Origin: Piezodorus guildinii
Lineage: Eukaryota; Arthropoda; Insecta; Hemiptera; Pentatomidae
Direction of reading: 5' to 3'
Length of the DNA stretch: 64,000 nucleotides
Assembly: GCA_023052935.1 (NCBI GenBank)
Contig: JAJSOM010000007.1
Coordinates: 124,001-188,000 of the forward strand
Within the stretch, counting starts at the first letter, position 1. Every line of letters starts with the position of its first letter. The notes under the pieces are model-generated. The model had not been told where the DNA came from, did no database searches, and saw nothing but the letters and a program-made list of their open reading frames with translations. Shown here piece after piece: positions 48,969 through 61,050 of the stretch. Both the position numbers and the translations under genes were made by a program.

Positions 48969-49340
48969 TTACTTAGAGCTAGTGTACTTGGTAACGGCCT
49001 TTGTGCCTTCGCTGACAGCGTGCTTAGCCAATTCGCCGGGAAGTAGGAGCCTCACCGCGGTCTGGATTTCCCTGCTCGTGATGGTCGACCTCTTGTTGTA
49101 GTGGGACAGGCGCGAAGCTTCGGCAGCGATACGTTCGAAGATATCGTTGACGAAACTGTTCATGATGCTCATGGCCTTAGAGGAGACTCCAGTGTCGGGG
49201 TGAACCTGTTTCAGCACCTTGTAGATATAGATGGCGTAGCTCTCCTTCCTCCTCCGCTTCTTCTTCTTGTCGGATTTGGAGATGTTCTTCTGGGCCTTGC
49301 CGGCCTTCTTCATGGCTTTACCGCTCGCTTTGGGTGGCAT
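48969..49340 (-). CDS. H2B: Histone H2B, unit 3
   Basis: 123 aa, identical protein to units 1 and 2. Leader and promoter are intact, so with unit 1 this is one of two H2B copies that should be normally expressed. Confidence 0.97.
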   Translation of the reverse strand: MPPKASGKAMKKAGKAQKNISKSDKKKKRRRKESYAIYIYKVLKQVHPDTGVSSKAMSIMNSFVNDIFERIAAEASRLSHYNKRSTITSREIQTAVRLLLPGELAKHAVSEGTKAVTKYTSSK

Positions 49341-49371
49341 GTTGACCGATTGTCAGCTGAAACCGAAGTGT

Positions 49372-49430
49372 TAGATTTTCCAATGATGCGGGCTTATATA
49401 TGCGATTCGACGGGATCCGAGCGGACCAAT
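49372..49430 (-). promoter_or_regulatory. H2B core promoter, unit 3 (empty target)
   Basis: The single target TAGATTT lies at 49372-49378, TATATAAG at 49393-49400 and inverted CCAAT near 49426-49430. Confidence 0.8.
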
Positions 49431-50038
49431 CGTGGCGAAGAGGGTAGCGCAGTCTTGCGGCAGCATTCGAAACCTGGTCAAAGCGCGCGAATGCCCATAC
49501 AGCAGGGGGGCGTGGTGACTCCACATTCAAATTTTCCGTTTCCCGATGAGTCTGTTGATCCATTTTATGTTTTATAATCATTGGGTGAGATAATTTGTTA
49601 ATTATTTTTTTCTTTTGTATATATATATTTTTTAAATATTTATTTCGCCATCCCGATATCTTATCTTTCTTTTAAATACTAACAATTTGTTGTTTCCTTC
49701 TTTATCATAGTGAATGGTTGCGTTAGTGTGCGCGCGCTTCTGTACTTGTGCGCATTTTCGTTCCGAGGATAAGTGCGCGCGCGGGGGTTTTTCTTTTTCC
49801 GAGAAGGGATGTACCTTGACTTGTTGATCCGGATGGGATTACCTTCGGACCGCTTACTTCCTTTTGGTATTTATATACACCCCTAATATTTATTTAGGCA
49901 AATCCTTAATAATCACAACGATGTAACAAACAAGCAAGGCTACCCATTGTTGTTATTAGACGAATCGGATAATGAATAAGATGCCTTTTTAAGGGGACAT
50001 TGAATTGAGAGGAGTAGGATCAAGTGTATAGCCAAGTC
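49431..50038. other. H2B-H3 spacer, unit 3
   Basis: Near-identical to 25742-26349. No gene is seen. Confidence 0.7.
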
Positions 50039-50079
50039 AGAAAGCTACCAGAGATCATTTGGTGGCCCTGAAAAGGGCC
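50039..50079 (-). terminator. H3 3' stem-loop and downstream CUUUCU, unit 3
   Basis: The stem-loop is at 50064-50079 and AGAAAG on + at 50039-50044, 19 nt apart. Confidence 0.9.
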
Positions 50080-50109
50080 GTTGAAAGTACGGCAGGGTGC
50101 GGACAGCCC

Positions 50110-50519
<410 letters not shown>

Positions 50520-50530
50520 CTTACAGAACT

Positions 50531-50599
50531 ATGGCCTCGGCTTTTTTGCCGGTCGTTTTATAGGTGGAATCGGAGGGGTGGGGGGTGCGTCCCACCAAT
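50531..50599 (-). promoter_or_regulatory. H3 core promoter, unit 3 (empty target)
   Basis: This is the reference for the unoccupied H3 site. Target ATGGCCTCGG lies at 50531-50540, TATAAAA at 50556-50562 and inverted CCAAT at 50595-50599. The target starts 23 nt past the first TATA base. Confidence 0.82.
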
Positions 50600-51207
50600 C
50601 AGCATGGCGCGTCGGCCTTTTTTGTTCATTTCTTTGTTGGCTTCTTGTGATACTAACATATATTCACTTACCTGATTTTTATATTTGCGTAAATTATGAA
50701 ATAGCAGTTTTTCTCATTGATAATGACAACACTGTGGTGTATTTGTCATCCATTCATTCATCCATCGTGCTAACAAATTTCTCTGATATATATATATATA
50801 TATTTTTTTTTATTATGGATTCTACTGCACCTTTGTCGGTGATTCTGTGATCAATTAGATTTCTTTCATCGTTAAAAGAGTTTCCGCCGCATTTGTTTGG
50901 TCGTGGGATTCCCACGGTTCAGTTTATTGCTCCGGAAGACCCAAGTTAATCATATATTATATACTCTTTTTGCTGTGTCCAAGTTAGCCTCTGCCTTTTC
51001 TTTTCTCGGTAATGTTATTGGTCAATCGATACGGATTTAATCTGTTAGTCTGTAATATATCAAATATCTGAATTATGGGTGTGTAAAACAACTTGGAGGA
51101 TATCATCGGAAGGGTCGATAATCATTGCCCACCACTTTTCTTTTTTGTATTATTTAGAAAAGGTATTTGTGGCATATTGTACGGGAAGCTAGTGGGTGAA
51201 TTATTTA
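50600..51207. other. H3-H4 spacer, unit 3
   Basis: Matches 31361-31968 almost exactly. No gene is seen. Confidence 0.7.
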
Positions 51208-51249
51208 AGAAAGTCTGTGTAATTATTTTTGGTGGCCCTGAAAAGGGCC
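51208..51249 (-). terminator. H4 3' stem-loop and downstream CUUUCU, unit 3
   Basis: The stem-loop is at 51234-51249 and AGAAAG on + at 51208-51213, 20 nt apart. Confidence 0.9.
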
Positions 51250-51295
51250 GTTGAAACTTTCCCCCGGTCACAAGGTACACACGACGATGTCGAAC

Positions 51296-51616
<321 letters not shown>

Positions 51617-51645
51617 TCAGAGAACGATATTCGACTGCTCAGGTT

Positions 51646-51647
<2 letters not shown>

Positions 51648-51719
<72 letters not shown>

Positions 51720-53385
51720 CAGATCCCTCAAACAAAAGAAAAAATAACATTAGTAAGGAAATATCATATAATAAATACTGATAAATTATTTGTAAACATA
51801 CCTTTTTCTACCTGTCTGGTACTTGAAGGGTGATTGATTCTTATATATAAATGATTGAGATCTATACTACCTGTATATTGATGACTCTTATTTGGAGGTG
51901 AGGGGCCTCCGCTTATTGTGCGTTATTAAACGAATAAAACTAACTTAAACAAAATTAATGATAAATTATAAACATAACCATAAAGAAATATAACAAAACT
52001 GAAGTATAAACATAAAACATAAACATGAAATAAAACATAACCATAAGATAGTGAAATAGGATAGGGTGTAGCTGTGGGTGGGGTGGGGGGTGGGAGAAGA
52101 GTGGGAAGAGGGAGTAGGATAATGGAGTAGGATGGGTGTTTAGGAAGGTTGCTAGGCAACGGAATGATCTATAATATATTTAGGATTTACTGGTCCCTTA
52201 CGCCCCTGCCACCTCTGAGGGAGCTTGGAGGGGGTAATGGATCGGAACAGTGGATTGAATGAGGCAGGGAGATTGTCGTAGAACTTTATGTGTCTCCTTG
52301 AAATGTGTTGTTGAACAGTTTCAATGTTTAATGTCTCATGAATGAGGTCCATGTTTTTTCTCTCTAGTGTAGTTCGTTTTGTGATTTTTTGGAGTATGTT
52401 GTTTTGACATGATTGAAGGGACTTCAGGGTTGTTGGATAGAGGTAGTGTAGTAGGGGCGCTCCGTGAAGAAGCGATGGTCTAAGGATGGATTTGTAGATT
52501 AGGATTTTGAGTCGTAGTGACAACCCTGGTGAGTATATTAAGTGGTTTAGTTGTGTAGCTGTGGCGCGTACAATGTTTATTCTGTTTTTGATGTGTGCTG
52601 TGAATGATAAGTGTGATTCCAGTTTTAGTCCTAGGTATGTGAGGTGTTTTTTTAGTTTGTATTACTTTACCGTTGAGTTTGGGTTGTTTCTTGAGTGTTT
52701 TCATGTAAGAAAAAGTTATGGCGTCAGTTTTATCGGTGTTTATGTGAATGTTGATGTCCTTAAGTTGGTTTGTGATTTGTTGGGCTGCTTTTTGGACCTT
52801 GCGCATTGCTTCATCCGCATTCATACTCGCTGCGTATATGGCGATGTCGTCTGCATATGCGGCAACTTGTACGTTTTCGTATTTTTGCCCTACTATTTGG
52901 GCTGTATAAATGTTAAAAAGGACAGGCGCAAGGACCGAACCCTGGGGGACGCCGCATGTAACGTTGCGTTTTTCTGATAATTCAGTTTTGACCCGGACAG
53001 AAAATGTCCGCCCACTGATATAGGACCCAATAATGTCGACCAATTGGTCCGGGAATTGGTGAAGCCGGAGTTTATTGATGAGGATGGAGTGCGACACAGA
53101 GTCAAATGCCTGTGTGCAGTCAAGAGAGATCATGGCTGTAGCATGATTTTTGTTGAGGTTATAGGCTGTATCGTGCTGTAGCTTTACTACATGGTGATAA
53201 CAGCTAACTCCGCGTGTGAAACCAGTCTGTTCTGGCGGTATGACGTCGTGTGAGTCGCAGTGTTTGCGGACGTGTATGAGGAGGAGTTTCTCATAAATTT
53301 TTGAGATGTGATTGAGAAGGCTAATAGGTCGGTATTCTTCTGGGACCGCTCCTCGTTTTTTGGGTTTTAGGAGTGGAACGATTAT
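51648..53385 (-). mobile_element. Family B retrotransposon, 5'-truncated, in H4 start site, unit 3
   Basis: Poly(A) tail as T72 (51648-51719). The target duplication is an exact 12-bp TGCTCAGGTTCC at 51636-51647 and 53386-53397. This is the only insertion at an H4 start site in the window. It shows that family B is not limited to the H1 site. Confidence 0.95.
52152..53385 (-). pseudogene. Family B ORF2 fragment, frameshifted
   Basis: It spans from PLLKPKKRGAVPEEY through LDCTQAFD, CGVPQGSVLAPVLF and AAYADDIAIY to the C-terminus. One extra T in a T run near 52648-52654 shifts the frame before the C-terminal region. The endonuclease and gag are absent. Confidence 0.87.
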
Positions 53386-53444
53386 TGCTCAGGTTCCATT
53401 TCCAACTCCGTGTTTTTTATAGGTAGGTCTTTCTATCCGATTGG
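53386..53444 (-). promoter_or_regulatory. H4 core promoter, unit 3
   Basis: Target copy at 53386-53397, TATAAAA at 53415-53421 with one extra T below it, and CCAAT in gene sense near 53440-53444. Confidence 0.78.
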
Positions 53445-54038
53445 TCCACACACGGGCGTTTGGTATGCGCTCTGGTGGACCGTCTGCGCGTCACTTCCCC
53501 TTTACTCCATGGTGGGGGACGGATGGGGGGGGGGAGGAGGGTAGAACGAATGTGTTTTATCTTTACTTGCACACACTGGATAGGTCCTAAGTTCGTTTTA
53601 CTTTATCTATCTATGAACTACTAGTTTCTTTTTATTCCTTTCAGAGTTATGTCTTCAGTATTCATACTAAGCCGCCGTTTTTGTAAAAGTTTTTTTTTCC
53701 TTTTTTTTTTTTTTTTTTTTTTTTTTTCCCTCTTCAATTGTCTATTTATTCTCTTTATTGATCCTGAAACCCATCAGTCTTAAACTCAATCAATGATGAA
53801 TTTTTACCATTTATTAACCGAGTTCATCTATCGTTAAATCGTCAATGCTTACAAACAACGTTTTCTTTTTACTTTCCCATTCTAATCATTATTTAGTCCA
53901 AACACACGCCTTTGACGTGCAAACCTTGATTTTCCATTCCTCACAACCTCTTATGCTTTAAATATCCTATCTTTAAATTTTGACGGATGAAATTACGTTA
54001 TATATTTAAATGATGCTCTTTTTCCCATTTGACATTTT
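53445..54038. other. H4-H2A spacer, unit 3
   Basis: Matches 32456-33050. No gene is seen. Confidence 0.7.
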
Positions 54039-54077
54039 AGAAAGTTTCATACCCAATTTGTGGCCCTGAAAAGGGCC
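54039..54077 (-). terminator. H2A 3' stem-loop and downstream CUUUCU, unit 3
   Basis: The stem-loop is at 54062-54077 and AGAAAG on + at 54039-54044, 17 nt apart. Confidence 0.9.
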
Positions 54078-54117
54078 GTTGAAAAGAGAAGATCGAGAGG
54101 CTTTCCGGCCATCAGGC

Positions 54118-54594
<477 letters not shown>

Positions 54595-55125
54595 CACTTT
54601 TCGTGGCTGCCCCCCACTCCTCTAAACAGCCTGCTACCTACCGGATGATTCCATCACTTAAGTGTTCGGAATCCCTTTACATCGACCACCTTAAAAAAAA
54701 AAAAAAAAAAAAATACAATTCATTGATATCATTTTTAGTCATAGTTATTATTTATTTATTGTATTAAGGGGATTAAATGGTTAGACGTCCATTCGCTTGA
54801 ACTTCTTAACGGTACCTGCAGGAATGGGGAAAGTGTAGGTAGGACCGACTACTTGGAATAAATTGTCCTCCACTCCTGTGAAATTAAGATAGGTAGCGAT
54901 TGTTGGGGAGGGGGGGGGAAGGGGGGGGGGACGAGAGAGAGAATTTTCATTGAAGTTCGTTAATTATAATACAGATAATCGAATAATGGTTGTATTCTGT
55001 CACCCTGTTAGGTAACTTGGGGCGTGGTTCTCGGATACGGTACATCCTCACGTCAACAACCTCGTGGGCGAAGCTAAGGAGGGGAAGGTTACAATCGTAT
55101 ATACGGAGAGGAGGGAGTCTTTGCC

Positions 55126-55161
<36 letters not shown>

Positions 55162-55467
55162 GAAGAGAACTTTTAAACAAAAATGAAATTAGCCGGTTGA
55201 ATTGTTCTAAATTACTTTCTAACCTAATGGCGTACTTCCATTCTATTTGGATTTGAATAACGGGAGGTTATTGTTAGGCGCATGCGTACTAAATTGGTTT
55301 TGCAATACTGCAGCTGTTTAGCCGTTATTGATATCAAAGACTCGCCGACATTACTCGGCCAATCTCGATCCGCTTATCTTATAAACTTGAAAAAGGTTAT
55401 AATACGAACCATTGTGTTTTTCATCGTTTCCTCCATGGTCGTCTAATTCTACTTAGTGTCTCCATAT
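54595..55467. other. H2A-H1 spacer, unit 3 to 4
   Basis: Same spacer as in the other units. No gene is seen. Confidence 0.7.
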
Positions 55468-55507
55468 AGAAAGATGTTAAATTTTTTTAGTGGCTCTGAA
55501 AAGAGCC
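55468..55507 (-). terminator. H1 3' stem-loop and downstream CUUUCU, unit 4
   Basis: The stem-loop is at 55492-55507 and AGAAAG on + at 55468-55473, 18 nt apart. Confidence 0.9.
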
Positions 55508-55554
55508 GTTTAAAATCACCACTCCTTGAGGAGGCAGCGGTTGGGGAAAACGAC

Positions 55555-56175
55555 CTACTTCTTCTTCGGTGAAGCCTTCTTGGCCGCTGGCTTCTTGGCG
55601 GGTGCCTTCTTTGCCGGAGCCTTCTTCGCCTTGGGTGTCGAAGCGGGTTTCGCTTTGGCTACCTTGGGCTTGGGGGTCTTGGCGGCGGTTGGAGGCTTCT
55701 TCGTCTTCTTAGCCTTAGGCGCTGCGGCGGCCTTCTTCGCTGCCGCAGGTTTTGCCTTAGTTGCCTTGGACTTGCTAGCGACGGACGGTTTGGCGGGAGC
55801 CTTCTTTGTAGCGGCTACCTTCTTGCTCTCACCTCCTGCACCGGCGAGTTTGAAAGAGCCAGATGCGCCCTTGCCTTTGGTCTGGACAAGCGAGCCGGAA
55901 GCAACGGCGGAGACGAGGTACTTCTTGATGAAGTGAGACTTCTTCTCCGCATCGATCTTGTACGTCGAGCTGATGTATTTCTTGATCGCCTGGGTAGATG
56001 ATCCACCCCTCTCCTTGAGAGACTTGATCGCAGCTGTTACCATTTGAGATACAGGTGGATGAGAAGGCGCGGTCTTGGGCTTCTTGGCACCACTTGCCGC
56101 GGCGGCCTTACCCTTCTTCGCTTTGGGCGTCGCCGGTGTAGTTGGCGCAGCGGCTTCAGTTGTAGTTTCAGTCAT
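55555..56175 (-). CDS. H1: Histone H1, unit 4
   Basis: 206 aa, protein identical to the other H1 copies; ATG at 56173-56175. Two stacked family C elements follow upstream, so its native promoter is more than 7.8 kb away and outside the window. Confidence 0.95.
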   Translation of the reverse strand: MTETTTEAAAPTTPATPKAKKGKAAAASGAKKPKTAPSHPPVSQMVTAAIKSLKERGGSSTQAIKKYISSTYKIDAEKKSHFIKKYLVSAVASGSLVQTKGKGASGSFKLAGAGGESKKVAATKKAPAKPSVASKSKATKAKPAAAKKAAAAPKAKKTKKPPTAAKTPKPKVAKAKPASTPKAKKAPAKKAPAKKPAAKKASPKKK

Positions 56176-56208
56176 TTTCACTAGGTTCGCTAGTGTACCT
56201 TGGTAATT

Positions 56209-56285
<77 letters not shown>

Positions 56286-56564
56286 CTCACCCTCCATCTG
56301 TTTATTTACATAAGACAACAATATAAACTTACATCTACCATGCATATACTTACAGACTAAAACTAGACTAATATATACACACTACAGCTAAGTCCTTGTA
56401 TTGCCCAAAGGCATTTTAAGGTTCTTTTATTTTTTACAAAATAAATATTACAATATGCGCGGTATGCGCTTGAGGTGGTAGGTGGCTTTGTGCCTTTATT
56501 ATTTAAATAAAATGGGGAGGGACCATTTTGTTGGTGGTTGAGGAAAGGAAAGGAAATTTTCGGG

Positions 56565-59238
56565 TCAGACTGCAGAGTCCAGACCCCTTCCCAGGGCGAC
56601 CACGTCGACCAGGGGGAGAGGCCTTGCCACCTGCCAGGTGCTGGTGGAGGAACAACGTCCCTGAAAAGAGGGTTCACACAGGCCTTTAGCCCGTCAAAGA
56701 ACTTGACGTGCCTCCGGCTGATGAACTGTGGCACCGAGGGTAGTTGGAGTTCCTCGTGGATGGTGGCATTTTTCGCCCTCTGGAGCGTGGTCCCTCTGGC
56801 TATCCTCCTGATAACGGAGTTTTGGTACGTCTGCAGCCTGTTGAGTGTAGTCTGGTATAGGTGGCGGAGCAGGGGCGCACCATGGAGCATTGTCGGTCTG
56901 ATAACGGCCTTATAGATCTGTAGTTTGAGTCGCAGTGAGAGCTGCGGCGAGACAAGCAGATGGTAGAGCCTATGGGTCTTGTTGCGTGCCAGCTTGATTC
57001 TCTCTCGCACATGGCTGGAGAGTGTCAGGTGGCGGTCCAGGGTAACACCCAGATAGAGAATCGAGTTTGAGATCGGCAGTTTTACACCGTCTATCTCAAA
57101 CTCGGTGGGTAGCTTCCTTTTGCCCTTTTGGAAGGACATGATGATCGCGTCCGTCTTGGCTGGGTTGACCCTGATGCCAATCTTCTTTAATTCCCCAACC
57201 ATGACGTTGGCTGCTGCTTGTGCATGGTCCCGTGCAGTCTCGGCGCTCATGCTGGTGGCGTAGATGGCGATGTCATCAGCGTAGGCAGCTACTGTCGCTC
57301 CCGGATGCTTTGTTGAGACCACTGGTGCCGTGAAAACGACAAACAGTAGTGGCCCCAGGACAGACCCTTGAGGTACCCCGCAGATGGTATCGCGTGGATT
57401 CGACAGGCTTCCGCCGACCCGTACGACGAAAGTTCTTCCGCTAAGATAGCTTCGGATCAGTCGGCATAGGGGGGCTGGGAACCTGAACTCCTCCAGGCGG
57501 CGGAGCAACAGAGTGTGAGACACACAGTCAAAGGCCTGCGTGCAATCCAGAGAGATGAGTGCTGTGGCATCGTTGTTTTTCCTCATCCGCTCCACGGTGT
57601 GGCCCTGCAATTTGACGAGGTGGTGTTCACAGGCGACCCCTCGTTGGAATCCGGTCTGTTCCGGTGGAATGATGTTCTCCTCCGTACAGTGCTTCATCAG
57701 GTGGTGGTGAACCAGCCTTTCAAGGATCTTGCTCATGTGCGAGAGAAGACTGATCGGGCGATAGTGCTCCGTTGAATCTCCACTCTTCCCCGGCTTGAGT
57801 AGCGGCACTACAATCGCTTCTTTCCAAGCCTTAGGAAAGTACGATAACCGGATGCACGAGCTAAAGATGTTCAGTAAGAAGGCTTTACCCTTCCTAGGGA
57901 GCATCTTCAACAGCACATACGGGATATCGTCTTGCCCAGAGGACTTGTTGCCCTTAGTACGTCGAAGTACCGACTCAAGCTGGTTGAAGGTGAAGTGGAT
58001 GGGCCTCTCATTAGGGGACGGAAGTCTCCCTTCTGGAGGTCCGGGAGCGTTTCTCACACGATCCCCTTCCCTCGCTGCATAGTCGGTCGCCAGAAGTTCA
58101 GCCTGTTCGACCGGCGTCAACAGATCGCTCCCAGAAGTCAGATACACTGTCCTCTTCTTGGCGACGTGAGTCCTTATGAGTCTCCAGAATTGCTTCTGGT
58201 CGTCATGAGTCCTCAGGAGCTGTTCATGCCAGAGGGCGGTCTTCCAGGCACGCATGAGGCTGGCTATCTGCCGGGTCATCGCATTGATGGCCGGTTTCAA
58301 GCCGTAGTCACCCGTGCGATAGAAGACGTTCCTAAGGTTGTTCCTTTGGGCCACCAAGGCGAGGATATGCCTCGGAGGCTTTCTGAGAGCGATCGGCTGG
58401 GGGTTGAACCTAGGGATGTTATGGTTCGCTGACTTCTGGATGGTAGTGGTGATGGCGGCCACCGCGCTCTCCACCTCAGCTTCATTTCTCAGAGGCTGTA
58501 TTTTGGGTAGTGTATTATCGACACTAGCCCTATAGCCCTTCCAGTCGGCCTTGTGAAAGAGGTACTTGCTCGCCGGGGAGTGGCGGGCGTTCCCTCAAAG
58601 ATGTAAAGCACAGGCCGGTGGTCAGACGGTCCGTACGGGAGTGCGTGGCACCCCGTGACGGTGTGCTGATCCCTGGTCAGGAGTAGGTCTAGCGTAGATG
58701 TCCATCCAGGTCGGGCCGCATGCCTGAAGGTGTGCACCCCAGGGTGAAAGACTGTCAGTCTGGTCTTAGTGATGTACGTACCCACAGTGTTATTACTGTT
58801 GCACAGCCAGGCAGTGTGTCGGGCGTTGAAGTCCCCAAGGACGACAAACCGACTTCTACCCTGGGCGTGCTGCAGCAATTGCTTCATGCAGGTTGTTATT
58901 GCATTGGGCCTCTTATAGACACAGCAGAAAGTGAAACGATGTTTCAGGTGAACATCGACTGTGACTATGTGAGTACCCTTGGTTGAAGCCACTGGGTTGG
59001 GTATCAAACGTGAGGGCACATCTCGTCTGACCAAGATGACGACACTCTCATCAGTCCCTGGGTCACACACCTCCCGGTACGCAGTGTACCCCTGGATATA
59101 CAGCCTCTCAGAGGTGGGGAGAATGGTGTCCGTCAGCGCCACCACCGAAGGCCGGTGCTGCTGTAGGAGGAGTTCAACTTCAGCCTGCTTCTGGCGCAGA
59201 CCTCGGATGTTGTAGTTTATGACGAGGTGATCAGTCAT
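56565..59238 (-). pseudogene. Family C ORF2 with two one-base deletions
   Basis: Total length is two bases short of the intact 2676-nt copy at 61051-63726. One G is missing near 58575-58580 (ccggggag against ccgggggag), just after the endonuclease, and one A near 56612-56620, close to the C-terminus. All catalytic motifs are present in the separate frames. Confidence 0.88.
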
Positions 59239-60447
59239 AATGCTTGGCGATCAGCTTCATCAACATCTCGGTGATCCGGGTCATCGAGAGCATCATGTTA
59301 GTGACCCTCTCGTTGAGTGCGGCGTTATCCTTCAGGACCTTGGCTAATATACCACTCAGGTCCGTTGGTGGTGGCAGAGGGGCGCCTGTGATTGGCCCGG
59401 CTTCAGTAGATGGTGGTGGTGGTGGAAGGTCCTGGCGCTGGTGTGCCTGCGCAGTGGTCCCTCCAATCAGCTGTGAGTACGACAGGTCCGGCTGGGCTGG
59501 TCTGCTCTGCTTCCTTGAAGGGGCAGCGGCTGGTGTGGCGGCTGGAGTGGCGGCAGCTGTCTTCCTCTTCTTCATCAACTCCTGTCTTCTCGGGCAGTCC
59601 TTCGAAGAGGCAGGGTGGTTTCCTCCGCAGTTGGCGCATTTGGCTGCGGGTGGACGAGGGCAGTCTTGGCCTTTGTGGTTTCCACCGCACCACGAGCAGG
59701 TGAGTAGTCGGCCACAATATTTCATTATATGCCCGAACTGCTGGCAGTTCCGGCATTGAGCTGGGGCTCCGTCTTCCTTGAACGGGTAAACACGGAATAT
59801 TACCCGCCCGATGCAGCGAAGGCTCTGACGTCTTCAATTTTCACAGAGGGATCTGTGATTATCTGGATCCCCTCGATATCGTAGGAGACCCCGGCTTCGT
59901 TTCTGCGGGTTAGCCTCCTGGCTAACCTGAAACCTGTCAATCTTGCTCGGAGTTCTTCGGTGATCTCCTCAATAGGATGATCAACGTCGAATCCTTGCAG
60001 GACGAACTTTTTTGATCTTTTCGTCCCCCTAGGAGCAAAAGAGTGGAAGAGGACCCTTTCATTGTCGCGAAGAAGCTTCACGGCAATGTCGTGGTCCAGA
60101 TCTGACGACACATAAAGTCTCGTCTCTCTTTGCGAGGTGTTCGTTTTGAACTCCTGTATCCCTATTTTGAAGAGCTCTTCTTTTAGGGATGTAAAGGAGA
60201 TCGGAGGGGAGATTATTATTGGTGGTGGTAGCTTCTTTTTGGGAGCTATCACCTCATACCGGTTCGATGTCGACACCGGTGGCGGCACTGGGACTGGCCT
60301 GGGCTTGATGGCCTTGCTGGAGCGCTTGGTTACGGGTGTGAACCCTTCACCATCGCTAGCTTGCCGCTTCTCGCCTCTAGACACTGACTCCGCCGTGTCC
60401 ATCTGGCATAAGCCAGAGGGTCCCGGTTGAGAAGGGTCATCCATCAT
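59231..60447 (-). pseudogene. Family C ORF1 (gag-like), one-base frameshift
   Basis: The first part (59800-60447) gives the N-terminal domain with FHSFAPRGTKRSKKFVLQGF. The second part (59231-59725 and just upstream) gives knuckles and C-terminus. One base is missing near 59817-59826 (cgaaggctct, where the unit 2 copy has cggagggctt). Knuckle 1 is altered: the element reads CRNCQQFGHIMKYC across the shift. It differs from the unit 2 family C ORF1 by a shorter Ala-rich N-terminus. The start codon is ATG at 60445-60447, 10 nt downstream of the structured motif. Confidence 0.8.
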
Positions 60448-60457
60448 GATGCAGGTA

Positions 60458-60549
60458 CTTGCCAGGGCAATGCTACCCGATAGGCTGTTCCGGTTAGCTC
60501 CACGTGATAAGTGTGGACCGAAACAACTTAAGGCGCGGACCTAAGCAAG
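60458..60549 (-). promoter_or_regulatory. Structured 5' UTR RNA motif, family C (unit 4 copy)
   Basis: 92 nt, as in unit 2. The outer stem is CTTGC/GCAAG then AGG/CCT. The inner stem GTTTCGGT/ACCGGAAC includes one G-U pair in the element sense and encloses CCAC/GTGG. Compared with 31098-31189, several paired positions change together. Confidence 0.65.
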
Positions 60550-60686
60550 TACACGGAGAAAGGACTCAGGAGTCTTCAGTCTTCAGAGGTAGTCTTCTTC
60601 TGGAGTTCCTTCCTCTTCGGCTGCTGGCTGCTGACTGGCTTGATGCCTTGATTGATGATTGGTTGTGTGAGTTGATGTTGGTAATT

Positions 60687-60771
<85 letters not shown>

Positions 60772-61050
60772 CTCACCCTCCATCCGTTTATTTACATAAA
60801 ACAACAATATAAACTTACATCTACCATGCATATACTTACAGACTAAAACTAGACTAATATATACACACTACAGCTAAGTCCTTGTATTGCCCAAAGGCAT
60901 TTTAAGGTTCTTTTATTTTTTACAAAATAAATATTACAATATGCGCGGTATGCGCTTGAGGTGGTAGGTGGCTTTGTGCCTTTATTATTTAAATAAAATG
61001 GGGAGGGACCATTTTGTTGGTGGTTGAGGAAAGGAAAGGAAATTTTCGGG

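Larger units (their letters stand above)
56211..60677 (-). mobile_element. Family C retrotransposon, first of two at H1 site, unit 4
   Basis: Poly(A) tail as T75 (56211-56285). The target copy TTGGTAATTTC is at 56200-56210, and again at 60678-60688, where the tail of the next C element starts at once. The element is full length but both ORFs carry one-base losses. It is about 99% identical by eye to the neighbouring copy. Confidence 0.93.
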
